A DNA stretch of 64,000 nt from an uncultured Lachnospiraceae bacterium (lineage in GTDB: Bacteria > Bacillota > Clostridia > Lachnospirales > Lachnospiraceae): assembly GCA_951801955.1 (NCBI GenBank), contig CATOOV010000004.1:1-64000 (forward strand). The letters are read 5' to 3'. Positions within the stretch are counted from its first letter, which is position 1; each line of letters opens with the position of its first letter. The notes beneath the pieces are model-generated. The model saw only the letters and a list, made by a program, of their open reading frames with translations, had not been told where the DNA came from and ran no database searches. Shown here in pieces: positions 10,133 through 19,757 of the stretch. Made by a program: the position numbers and the translations under genes.

Positions 10133-13100
10133 ATGAGAAAATCAATTACTTTAAAAACACTATTGCGCGCCCCGGTAAAGACGCTGCTGACCTTCTTACT
10201 GGTCACAGCGGCAACCTTTGCCTTGTTCTCAAGGGTCACGGATTATGCTGTTACCACAAGGGAAACAGCAAAGGCTGAGAGCTTTTACCATGGCGCTGCC
10301 GGCTTAGATAATAGTACCCCGCCTATGGACTATTACCAACCAGAGCCAAAACCTTGGCCCACTAAGGCACAGATTGCGGAATTTTCATCCTTGCCCGGCG
10401 TTACCCTGGCAGATACAAGATATACAACAGATGGGCTGGTAGAAGATTATAAACGTATCATAGACCCGGATGCTTCTTTTGCAGAAGCAGAATTTGTATT
10501 GGAGGGTACCTTTGATGGATTAGAGGAATATGATTCCGGCACTGTATATTTAGTATTCCATGACGTCACGGTACATGCCGGAGAACTTCAGTTTGATCCT
10601 GACAGGCCTCTGAAAATACAAGAGCAACACCAAGAGTTCGCCAGACACTCCTATCCGCGTTCCTTTTTTGACAAACTCAAAAAAGGAAGCCGTATCCTGG
10701 TCGTTGGCACCTACAGCGAACGGTCTGGAACTGCCCTGGAAGTGGGCACCTTTATGACACAAGGAATAGAGTTTATACGTGTGGTCGATGGGCTGGAAAA
10801 GGATTATCTGGAAACGGAAGAATTCGCCGCATATAAAGAAATTATTGATGCAACCAACCAGAGTACTTCAGTATATGACATTGTATATACCTCAGATATG
10901 CGCGCCATTCCCTATGTAAATGAACACAAAATCGCCATTTCCAAAGGACGTCCCCTTACAACAGGGGATAAGGACGCCTGCGTGGTCAGTGAGATTTTTT
11001 TGGAAACCTATGGTTTGTCTGTCGGCGACAAGATCCACATAGAACTTGGCGACAAGTTATTATGGGGACGGGGAGAAAGCGGCTCACGGTACCGGGTGGC
11101 AGAGGGGCTGTCAAATTTCGTTTCCTCTGTAGAACTTGAAATTATTGGCGCCTATCAATTTACCACGGAGTGGTATGACCGATTCAACGATTCCAACTGG
11201 AGCTACGGTCCTGCCACAATCTTTGTGCCATCCTCCCTTTTGCCGGTGGAAGTTCCAAAAGACCATGAAATCAGTATGGGGGACTTCAGCGTCTTTATTG
11301 AAGATCCTCACAATATAAAAGCGTTCCAGGAAGCGGCAGAACCTATGGCGGCAGATCTGAGCCTTGCTTTACGTTTCTCAGATGGGGGATGGTCCGGCAT
11401 AAAGGATAACCTTGACTCGGGTTCGCTTGCCTCCTTACTGACTACCGTATTGTATGTACTTGGTGCAGTGTTGGCACTGCTGCTTGCAGTATACCTCTAT
11501 ATTGACAGGAATAAACAAACCTATGCCATTATGCGGACATTAGGCGTTCCAGGCAAAAAGGCAGGATTCTCTGTCATACTGCCACTCGGCGTACTGTCCG
11601 TACTTGCCATACCAATTGGCGGTATTGCAGGGCTTTTCTATGCATCCAGCACAGCGGCTAAAACACTCGCTGACATTTCCGGCAGCAGCGCCCCTGAAGG
11701 ATATGTCTATATCCTGAATGCAACACTTCCGACCGGCGTGGTAATCCTCTGTTTGATCGTGGAATTATTCTTTATTTTCCTGATGACGTTATTCTTCCTG
11801 CAAAAAATGAAGAAAGCGTCTCCGCTGGAATTGCTTGAGGACCACACAGGCATATCAAAAAAAGAAGGGATTTTCCAAAATCACTTTGCAGACGCAAAAC
11901 ATACGCCTGAAATCACTGACACGTCTCCTGTGCCTTGCGGGCTTAACATTACAAAACTTTCTGATGGTTTAGATTCCGATGCGAAAGAACTTACGCATGG
12001 AACGTACCATGCAGTGCGGCAGGTATGTGCTTACATCCTGCGCCATATGCAGCGGGGGATTGGAAAAACTGTGGGTTCACTGATCCTTACCGTTGTACTG
12101 GCTGCCGGAATCGGAACATTTGTTCTTGCAAAACTTGCATATCAGGAAGCCTATCAAGAACTTGATATAAAAGGCCGTGCCATGAAGTTTTCCTCAAATT
12201 ATATTACGGAACTATCCAAATCTGATTTGCTCAAAGATATTTATTACTATAATAATTACAGCGTGCGTGTAAATGGCGTCGGCGTTTTAAGCCCTATGAC
12301 GTTTACAAATGATTTTGACCATTATCTGATTGATGATTACACTGTCACCTATGCAGAAGGATATGACCATTCTGTTTTTGAGGGCACAGGCGGCGTATGC
12401 CTGGTGGGAAAGACGCTTGCAGAAACCCTTGGCGTTCAACCAGGGGACGACATTACCCTGATGTCAGAGGATCTATATTCTTTTATGCCGCAAGTATATG
12501 AAGAGGATGAACTTGAATTTGCCATTGAACGCGCCGGAAAACCATATAAAGTAGTGGGCATTCTAAAATCTGAAAATAAAGATGTAAACGCCGGTATTTT
12601 TGCCGCCTTAAATGAATCAGCAGAAACGCTCTATAGCCAGCCTTTCCCTGTCGACTACTGTGAATTTACCCTGACAGACAATGAGAAGATTATGGAACTG
12701 GACAGCCTGTTAGATGAACAGAAAAGCAAGGGCATGAGATATTCGCCGCTTGCGTCTTACCACATCGACTCAGATTTATTTAAAACCACCAAACGCATCC
12801 GAAATCTGTTGGAATCACTGTTCCCCATTGCCGTGGCTGCAGCCGTGTTGGTTGGGCTGTTGGGACCAGGGCTGGTTATTATACAGTCGGCAAAAGAAGC
12901 CGCCTTCCTGCGGATTCTCGGCGTCACAAAGAAACGCGCCCGCTGTATGCTGGTGTTGGAACAAATCGTCTTGTGCCTTGTTGGAATCGCCCTTGTTGCC
13001 ATGATTCTTACCGTATTTAGCCCAGGGTTAGTTGTCAGAAGTACAAAAACGCTTGCTTTTTGCTGGGCATTGTATTTCCTAGGAAATGTCTGCGGAACCT

Positions 13101-13162
13101 TTACGGCAGCAGTACAAGTGACCAGGCATAGGATATTGGAATTGTTACAGGTAAAAGAATAA
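10133..13162 (+). CDS. FtsX/MacB-type ABC transporter permease, large
   Basis: Two FtsX-like TM modules with large extracytoplasmic domains; ATG at 10133 after ggagga RBS. Confidence 0.85.
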   Translation: MRKSITLKTLLRAPVKTLLTFLLVTAATFALFSRVTDYAVTTRETAKAESFYHGAAGLDNSTPPMDYYQPEPKPWPTKAQIAEFSSLPGVTLADTRYTTDGLVEDYKRIIDPDASFAEAEFVLEGTFDGLEEYDSGTVYLVFHDVTVHAGELQFDPDRPLKIQEQHQEFARHSYPRSFFDKLKKGSRILVVGTYSERSGTALEVGTFMTQGIEFIRVVDGLEKDYLETEEFAAYKEIIDATNQSTSVYDIVYTSDMRAIPYVNEHKIAISKGRPLTTGDKDACVVSEIFLETYGLSVGDKIHIELGDKLLWGRGESGSRYRVAEGLSNFVSSVELEIIGAYQFTTEWYDRFNDSNWSYGPATIFVPSSLLPVEVPKDHEISMGDFSVFIEDPHNIKAFQEAAEPMAADLSLALRFSDGGWSGIKDNLDSGSLASLLTTVLYVLGAVLALLLAVYLYIDRNKQTYAIMRTLGVPGKKAGFSVILPLGVLSVLAIPIGGIAGLFYASSTAAKTLADISGSSAPEGYVYILNATLPTGVVILCLIVELFFIFLMTLFFLQKMKKASPLELLEDHTGISKKEGIFQNHFADAKHTPEITDTSPVPCGLNITKLSDGLDSDAKELTHGTYHAVRQVCAYILRHMQRGIGKTVGSLILTVVLAAGIGTFVLAKLAYQEAYQELDIKGRAMKFSSNYITELSKSDLLKDIYYYNNYSVRVNGVGVLSPMTFTNDFDHYLIDDYTVTYAEGYDHSVFEGTGGVCLVGKTLAETLGVQPGDDITLMSEDLYSFMPQVYEEDELEFAIERAGKPYKVVGILKSENKDVNAGIFAALNESAETLYSQPFPVDYCEFTLTDNEKIMELDSLLDEQKSKGMRYSPLASYHIDSDLFKTTKRIRNLLESLFPIAVAAAVLVGLLGPGLVIIQSAKEAAFLRILGVTKKRARCMLVLEQIVLCLVGIALVAMILTVFSPGLVVRSTKTLAFCWALYFLGNVCGTFTAAVQVTRHRILELLQVKE

Positions 13163-13237
13163 ATATAGGTGCTGAAAATCTGGGAATCCTTCCCTCAGTT
13201 ACCTGTCTATCCAAAAAAGCACAGAATGGAGGAATCT

Positions 13238-13903
13238 ATGTCAATCTTATCCTTGGAAAATGTAACATACACATACAAAAATTCACAGAGAGCTGCCGTT
13301 TCAGGAATCTCGTGCACATTCGAAGAAGGGAATGTCTATGCCATTGTAGGTCCCTCAGGCTCAGGAAAATCCACGCTGCTTTCCCTGCTTGCCGGGCTTG
13401 ACCTGTGCACAGAAGGGAAGATTTCCTTTGACGGAGACAGCCTTGACGGATTGAATCTTGACCGTTACCGCCGGGAAAGTATTTCCATGATATTTCAGGC
13501 ATTTCATCTCTTTCCACTTATGACAGTTATGGAAAATGTCTGCTTTCCAATGGAACTTTGCGGGGTAACGCCGAAAGATGCAAGCCCCAGGGCAAAAATA
13601 TTGTTGGAGAGCGTAGGAATTACAAAGGAACAGATGAATCGGTTCCCATCAAAACTCTCCGGCGGGGAAAGGCAGCGTGTGGCAATTGCCAGGAGCCTTG
13701 CATCCAACGCAAAAATTATCTTAGGAGACGAGCCCACCGGAAACCTTGACGGCAAAAATACACAGAATATCATTGACATCCTGTGCAGCCTTGCCCATGA
13801 AAAAGGGTACTGCATTATTATCGTTACACACGATATGGAAGTTGCTGGGGCGGCTGACGTGGCATTCCGAATGCGGGATGGAGAGCTGCGGTCGCAAATA
13901 TAA
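13238..13903 (+). CDS. ABC transporter ATP-binding protein
   Basis: Walker A GPSGSGKST, signature LSGGERQR, Walker [13 protein letters not shown]; likely start at 13238 after ggagg. Confidence 0.95.
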   Translation: MSILSLENVTYTYKNSQRAAVSGISCTFEEGNVYAIVGPSGSGKSTLLSLLAGLDLCTEGKISFDGDSLDGLNLDRYRRESISMIFQAFHLFPLMTVMENVCFPMELCGVTPKDASPRAKILLESVGITKEQMNRFPSKLSGGERQRVAIARSLASNAKIILGDEPTGNLDGKNTQNIIDILCSLAHEKGYCIIIVTHDMEVAGAADVAFRMRDGELRSQI

Positions 13904-13909
13904 TTAAAG

Positions 13910-13953
13910 CAGTGGATATGATTTTTCCAATGCGAAAATCATATCCACTGTTT
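13910..13953 (+). terminator. Rho-independent-like terminator hairpin after ABC operon
   Basis: CAGTGGATATGATTTT / AAAATCATATCCACTG perfect 16-bp stem followed by tttc. Confidence 0.75.
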
Positions 13954-14384
13954 CACTGTTCGTATGATTAAGTTTTGCCGTTATGCCAGTACTTGCTTTC
14001 TTTTCTCATTGATAGCTCTGACTTCTTGCACACTTCTACTGGTTGCAAGCGCTATCCACTCCATCGTAAAGTGATTCTTATACATATTCAAAATAATTTT
14101 TTCCTCATATACTATACTTTATTATCAAAATACTTTTCAATCAAAATTTATTCTTTCGACTTTTCGTTTAAGATATAGTATAATTAAAGTTTTAGACTCG
14201 CCCGCAAGCCTTGGCGCTGGATTCAGGGCGGCTTTGCTGACAGATACAAAATCAAACCCTCATCGTCTTCCCTCAATCCTAATGGCATGGACATCCCATG
14301 GACGCCCGCTTGGTGCCAGCCGGAACAGGGCGCAGACCTTGGGCACTTTGCCGCGCACATTCCTGATCTTTCGTATACAGAATT

Positions 14385-16163
14385 TTAATTCACATATTTG
14401 ATAATGGTATCCCATGCCGGCTGCCGTTCAAATCCCAGTTTCCAGTAAGCCGCACCCGCAAGCTGGTGCTCTTTCATCACCTTCAGCTTTTCTTCTAAGG
14501 AAGCCTCATTTTCAATCCATATCTTATAGGTCTTTCCACCATTTTCATACTCTGCAACATATTGCCCGTCTGCCTCAGACCAAACGGCTTGGGCACCATT
14601 TTCCATGTAGCGATTCTCCACGGTCTGCATCCCTTCCTCAATACAGGTAAAGGTATATGGAAGGTCATTTTCTGGATCAGGTTCTCCCTCCTTAGCGCCC
14701 TCATCCTTAAGAGTAAGTTCCCAAACCCTGCTGTAAAAGGGCATCCCCAAAATTGTCTGTTCCGCTGGAACTTCCTCCAACGTATCTGTAACTCCCTTTT
14801 TTACAAATCCGATGGAAGAAACAGAACCAATATCCTCAGAGGCGCTGTTATGCTCATCGTATGCCATAATAATCACATAATCAGCAAACACAGCCTGTTC
14901 CTTGCGGTTATAAAAGGCTGTATAGGGCGACGGTACATAATTATCCACGGACAGCACCAGGTCATTATTCTCACACTTAATGGATAATTCCCGGATAAAC
15001 TGGATATATGCGTCTCCCACATCACCGCTAAGTGCCTCAAAATCCAAATTGATTCCATCCAGATTATATTCGATTGCCGCCGCAATAATCTGGTTTGTAA
15101 GATAATCTCTGGTAGAGGTATGTGTCAGAACATGGGTTGTGTCCACTTCCAGATTTTCCAGATTACTCACCAGCGCCCACACATCCACTTTATGTTTGTG
15201 ACAGTATTTTACATACTCCCTGCTCGCCAAGGAAAAAATATTTCCTTCATTGTCATTTAAATAAAACCAAGTAGGAGATATCACATTTAACCCTTTGGTA
15301 GACTGTAGGACTTCGTCAATCCTCTCATTTGCCTCTGGGCTTGTCACTTGGTGCCAGCCAAGGCTGACAGTATCCTCTTTAAGCAAATGTTCAAATTCTG
15401 GCTCCTCAAAATTCCGGCTCAAAGTTTCCATCTTCTCTGCCCCCAGCCTTTTATTTTTTAGATAACCCACCATACCATCTTCCGTACATACTCTGCTCCA
15501 ATTTTCCCCTTTGTCCAACACAGTAACACTGTTGCTTTTTTTTACATCTGCCACAATCGGGCTTTTGATTCCGCCTTTCACACGGATCTGTGTATTTTTT
15601 TTCAACACCGCTTTCGGGACTTCTCCCCAAGATGCTGTGATCTGTACACGGTTAGGATTTTCATGCAGCACAAAATCCAGATTTGTGTATTTTTGGACAA
15701 ATTCCAAAGCGAGATACACCGCTTCCCCGTCCGCCTTTACAATCACAAAATCCTCATTTTTATTCTTTTTTCCTACTTGATAGGTGTTCTCCCCCACATT
15801 TACAGAAATAACATCCGAATCTGTTGTATAACGAAGAATATTTTCATTGGAATCCCAGTAAAAACGTTGATTCAAATGCTGCCTTACCGTCTGGTAATCC
15901 AAATACACACAGCCATCCCAATACTTTGCCGTCTCCTCTAAAATTTTGTGATCAAGAATTAATGCCATATCATCTTCAGCCTGAAGGTGGTAATAACTGT
16001 CTAAGTCTATCCGCTCCTTAGATGGGGAATACTTTTTTATTGCTGCACTTCCCAAGGCAAGCAAACACACAATTCCGGTAAATGCCAGAACTGCAAGAAT
16101 TGGCGTTCGGCTGGTTTTGGGGCGTTTTTGCCGACTTTTTCTCTGTTTTAGTGTCTCCGACAT
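14385..16163 (-). CDS. Glycosyl hydrolase family 18 protein with SH3 domain (spore/cell-wall hydrolase-like)
   Basis: LDGINLDFEAL active-site motif (DxxDxE type), SH3-like segment, N-terminal TM. Confidence 0.85.
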   Translation of the reverse strand: MSETLKQRKSRQKRPKTSRTPILAVLAFTGIVCLLALGSAAIKKYSPSKERIDLDSYYHLQAEDDMALILDHKILEETAKYWDGCVYLDYQTVRQHLNQRFYWDSNENILRYTTDSDVISVNVGENTYQVGKKNKNEDFVIVKADGEAVYLALEFVQKYTNLDFVLHENPNRVQITASWGEVPKAVLKKNTQIRVKGGIKSPIVADVKKSNSVTVLDKGENWSRVCTEDGMVGYLKNKRLGAEKMETLSRNFEEPEFEHLLKEDTVSLGWHQVTSPEANERIDEVLQSTKGLNVISPTWFYLNDNEGNIFSLASREYVKYCHKHKVDVWALVSNLENLEVDTTHVLTHTSTRDYLTNQIIAAAIEYNLDGINLDFEALSGDVGDAYIQFIRELSIKCENNDLVLSVDNYVPSPYTAFYNRKEQAVFADYVIIMAYDEHNSASEDIGSVSSIGFVKKGVTDTLEEVPAEQTILGMPFYSRVWELTLKDEGAKEGEPDPENDLPYTFTCIEEGMQTVENRYMENGAQAVWSEADGQYVAEYENGGKTYKIWIENEASLEEKLKVMKEHQLAGAAYWKLGFERQPAWDTIIKYVN

Positions 16164-16190
16164 GATATCCTCCTATGTATATCTGTAAAA

Positions 16191-16390
16191 AGGGTGTTGT
16201 AAAAAACCTCAGATACAATGATTCACGCACGAAAAGGATCTGCTGCTACCGCAACAGATCCTTTTGGCATTTGCATATTTCATCCAAAGACCGATTTTGT
16301 ACACTATACTTTCCACATCACTGAAACTTGATTTCTTCACGCCAAAATCAGATCAAACACTGTTCTTGAATGCTATTTTACAACAACCCT
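16191..16390. repeat. 200-bp intergenic element with terminal inverted repeat and internal hairpin
   Basis: AGGGTGTTGTAAAA (16191-) / TTTTACAACAACCCT (16376-16390); internal AAAAGGATCTG/CAGATCCTTTT hairpin 16232-16265. Confidence 0.6.
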
Positions 16391-16392
16391 AT

Positions 16393-17184
16393 TTAAATTC
16401 TGCTCAGTATCTGTAATGCATCCTTTTTCAAAATCACATCATAATGCTCATCAAAATATGCCCTGATTGCAGAAGAGTATTTTTCCTGATGTGCATATTC
16501 TGCTAAAATGTTACATACCTTATTAAATTCCTCTGGTGTATGCTGGCTCTTGCTGATTACCAAGTAATATTTGCGGTTCAGCTTGTTCTTATACAATACA
16601 TTACATCCATTGTAAAAGCCTCTTAACACCCGCGCCAGTCGATTGACCTCATCCAATTCATCAAAAACAAAGAGCTTTGTAATATCCACCAAGACAGTCT
16701 CTTTATCCTTAACTTTCTCCTGGCGGATTGCCTTTTCTAAGGGGATAAAACCCTGCTCTTTCTGAGTGGTTTCGCTTTTCTTGTTCTCCTCTTGGATCTT
16801 GCGGAACAGATCTAAAATATCGTCTGCTCCAGTAGCCTCAAAGACTCGTTCTCCATCTTCTGCAGCCAACTCATCCCTGGAATCATCTTCTGGATCCCCT
16901 GGAGCAAACTGTGAAAAACGTGTATCCAACTCTTCAGGATATTCCACCTTCGTTATAATCAATATAATTGTATCCGAAGATAATGGGATTGCCTCAATCA
17001 TCAACGGTATGTCCTCTGCCTCAAATCCACACTCATATGCTGCCTGCTGCATCATATCCCGAAAAAGCATTTTTGCCTTCTCTGTGCCATACGCCAGCTC
17101 ACTCAGCTTGATCTGACGATCTGCCAAATCTTCCCTGGTAAGTGTACAGCGAATCTGGTTTTCATTTACCTTTTCAATTTTCAT
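16393..17184 (-). CDS. mecA: Adaptor protein MecA
   Basis: MKIEKVNENQIRCTLTREDLADRQIKLSELAYGTEKAKMLFRDMM and C-terminal NVLYKNKLNRKYYLVI...EYA pattern. Confidence 0.92.
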   Translation of the reverse strand: MKIEKVNENQIRCTLTREDLADRQIKLSELAYGTEKAKMLFRDMMQQAAYECGFEAEDIPLMIEAIPLSSDTIILIITKVEYPEELDTRFSQFAPGDPEDDSRDELAAEDGERVFEATGADDILDLFRKIQEENKKSETTQKEQGFIPLEKAIRQEKVKDKETVLVDITKLFVFDELDEVNRLARVLRGFYNGCNVLYKNKLNRKYYLVISKSQHTPEEFNKVCNILAEYAHQEKYSSAIRAYFDEHYDVILKKDALQILSRI

Positions 17185-18289
17185 ATCATCACTTCCTTCT
17201 TCATCACTTCTGCAATCAGGAAAAAAATATCTATTTAAGTACTCAAAGTATATTACATCTTCTCATGCTACGTCAAGTCGTAGTCATTGAGATTTTCTAA
17301 AAAAACCATGAAATTTCTAAACATTTCAAAAAAATTATTGCAATGGAAATATTTGTATGATATAAATATTCCAGAGATGCCAGTCTGGCTCAGGCAGAAA
17401 GGAGCCAAACCTACAAATCATTTGTTCTGCAATAACTTTTCTTATTCTCTATTATATCACTTTTATTCTTGAAAAGTAACCCATTTGATGACAGTAAGCC
17501 TGTCAAATTAAAACATTTTTTGCAGAATCGGGAAAACGTGGCAGAATTCTCCGGTTTACAACACTCTGTCATAATTCATTATTTTTCACTTCTGACAGCT
17601 AATAGTATATGAAAATCTGATCAATTTAACCCATAAGAAAATATTAACCCGCCAAAAGCCATTCTTTGCTGTTTCCTACATGAGACAGCGGCACCTCGAA
17701 AAAGATCTTATTTACAGCGGCAAATCCGCTGGCAGTGTCCCCTCTAATTCAAAAGTTCTCTACTCTGAGTACTGTTGAAAAGACAGCTTTCTTTATAAAG
17801 TAAAACAAATAGTAAGTTGTATCTAGAGTTTATTTCGGACGGATTTCCCACCAACATTATATATAATAAAAAATTGCTGTGCTGGCAGTTAGGAAATTTC
17901 AAAATTCCATACTTGGGAAAAGAAAAAAGATTCAGGAAATCCTCCGATAGACCTGTATCCTAAAAAACCGGCGTTTTCCCCATCGGCAACTGAGCATAAC
18001 ACGCACAAAGTTGCTGACTTTCGCGGCATTTGCCAATTATTCGCAGAACGCGTCTGTTTGGCTTATTGCTGGCGAAACTCAGAAGTAGGCGCCATCTTAC
18101 TTCTGGTCTATCGTACTTCTAAAATAATATATCACAAAATTTATTTCATGTGACATGAAACAAGGAAAGGAGGGAATTGATTCATTCGATTAATTTCATT
18201 TTGAGATAGGATGAGAATTCTTATTCACGAATCACATATAAGATCACCTGCTCTTTACTCGCAGGCAGTTACATTTACCAAATAGAAAG

Positions 18290-18316
18290 GGACGGGGGCT
18301 AACCCTCGTCCTGTTT
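18290..18316 (+). terminator. Terminator-like hairpin
   Basis: GGACGGGGGCTAACCCTCGTCC then tgtttc. Confidence 0.5.
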
Positions 18317-18317
18317 C

Positions 18318-18475
18318 ATCATATAGGAAATTCCTCCGAATTTCCTATATGAGAAAATAAAAATGCGCACGCGCACAAGTGGAACGTGTCACTTCGTGAC
18401 TGTGCGCGGCGCGGAACAAAAGATGCGTTTGAAAAAGAAGTTGGTCGCGGAGGTGCGCGAAACGCACTTTTGTTC
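18318..18475. repeat. Three-hairpin GC-rich intergenic repeat, copy 2 (inverted)
   Basis: catataggaaattcctccgaatttcctatatg...tgcgcacgcgcacaa...gtgcgcggcgcggaacaaaagatgcgttt...cgaaacgcacttttgt. Confidence 0.8.
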
Positions 18476-18518
18476 TGATTCCTCGCAGACCGCCTGTTGG
18501 CTGCGCCTTGTCTCGTTA

Positions 18519-18719
18519 TTATTTTGCCAGAAAATCATTAATTTTATTTACCAATGTATCTGGATCGATTCCATGTACCATTGCTGCTTCTGCAATTGTC
18601 TCCATTTGAGAAGACGGACAGCCAAGACAGTGCATACCAATCTCTAAAAGAATAGGAGCCACATTTTCATCAATCTGAAGCAGTTCGCCAATCATGGTTT
18701 CCTTTGTTACCTGTGCCAT
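18519..18719 (-). CDS. DUF1858 domain protein
   Basis: MIGELLQIDENVAPILLEIGMHCLGCPSSQMETIAEAAMVHGID typical of DUF1858. Confidence 0.88.
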   Translation of the reverse strand: MAQVTKETMIGELLQIDENVAPILLEIGMHCLGCPSSQMETIAEAAMVHGIDPDTLVNKINDFLAK

Positions 18720-18788
18720 TTTACATTCCTCCTTACACTTTCACATGCTGATAACTAAGCAACGCATAAGCTTTATTATAATACCATT

Positions 18789-19217
18789 TTACCTATTATG
18801 CAATGTTTTATGCATAAAATACTCATACAGGTCCGGCGCCTGTTTTTTTATGGATACTGGCTTAAAATCCTGTTTCAAGAAACAATGCTCTGTATTCCCT
18901 CTTGCGTGGAGTAGCTGATGTTTTTCATCGTAAATTTCATAGGCAACTGTAAATTTCAAGCCGTTAAATTTTAAGATATCTGTTTCAATCTGCACCTTTT
19001 CCCCAAAACGGACGGCAAGACGGTATTCACAGGAAGCAGCAAGAACCGGAATCAGCAGCCCACGTTCTTCAATATCTCCATAAGGAAAACCCGACTGTTC
19101 CAGATAATCAAGCCTTGCCTCTTCAAACCATCGAATATAGTTAGAGTGATGTACCACACCCATTGCATCTGTCTCATAGTACTGTACCACGTGGTAATAG
19201 GGTTTTCGTATTTCCAT
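18789..19217 (-). CDS. Acyl-CoA thioesterase (YbgC/FadM hotdog family)
   Basis: YYETDAMGVVHHSNYIRWFEEARLDYLE motif; start at 19217 after ggagg. Confidence 0.9.
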   Translation of the reverse strand: MEIRKPYYHVVQYYETDAMGVVHHSNYIRWFEEARLDYLEQSGFPYGDIEERGLLIPVLAASCEYRLAVRFGEKVQIETDILKFNGLKFTVAYEIYDEKHQLLHARGNTEHCFLKQDFKPVSIKKQAPDLYEYFMHKTLHNR

Positions 19218-19395
19218 ATTTTCCTCCATTCTGTGCACTTTTCAGCATAAACATGCCGTTCGCAAAAAGATCTGTAAATTCTATTGCTCTTTTTCTTCTT
19301 ACCTTTTATTCCCATATTATTTTAACAAATGCACCCTCTCAAATCAAATTTTACTTGTAATCATTGACTGTTTGTATTAAAATATAGTTCAAAGC

Positions 19396-19408
19396 TACCA
19401 AAATGGTA
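19396..19408. promoter_or_regulatory. Putative operator palindrome upstream of ferredoxin
   Basis: TACCAAAATGGTA inverted repeat ~40 nt 5' of the ferredoxin start. Confidence 0.3.
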
Positions 19409-19446
19409 ACTTATATGAACATTCAATTTATAAGGAGGAAATAAGT

Positions 19447-19617
19447 ATGGCATACGTAATTACTGACGCTTGTGTAAGCTGTGGAACCTGTGAAGGAGAA
19501 TGTCCAGTAGGCGCTATCTCCGCTGGTGATGGAAAATATGAAATCGCTGCAGATACCTGCATTGACTGCGGAACATGTGCTGGCGCCTGTCCTACAGGTG
19601 CAATCGAGCAGGGCTAA
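19447..19617 (+). CDS. 2x[4Fe-4S] ferredoxin, 56 aa
   Basis: MAYVITDACVSCGTCEGECPVGAISAGDGKYEIAADTCIDCGTCAGACPTGAIEQG; RBS aaggagg; absent from supplied ORF track. Confidence 0.97.
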   Translation: MAYVITDACVSCGTCEGECPVGAISAGDGKYEIAADTCIDCGTCAGACPTGAIEQG

Positions 19618-19671
19618 TCTCTGATATTGTACATGGAAGAAGGCTGGCAGGAAATTGGCAGTTCTCAACAA

Positions 19672-19720
19672 GGGGAGGCAGTGACTCATATACGAGCCAC
19701 TGCCTCCCCTAAATTTTTTC
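19672..19720 (+). terminator. Rho-independent terminator of ferredoxin gene
   Basis: GGGGAGGCAGTG...CACTGCCTCCCC followed by aaatttttt. Confidence 0.9.
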
Positions 19721-19757
19721 CATAACATTCCAATGCAGTTTCCATTAGGCTTTATGA

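Noticed and set aside
14562-14987. 141-aa + strand ORF
   Set aside because: Antisense to the GH18 gene, which has clear active-site motifs; no RBS.
17287-17472. 61-aa + strand ORF in the mecA upstream gap
   Set aside because: No RBS, AT-rich, no recognisable feature.
19423-19728. 101-aa minus-strand ORF
   Set aside because: Antisense to the genuine ferredoxin.
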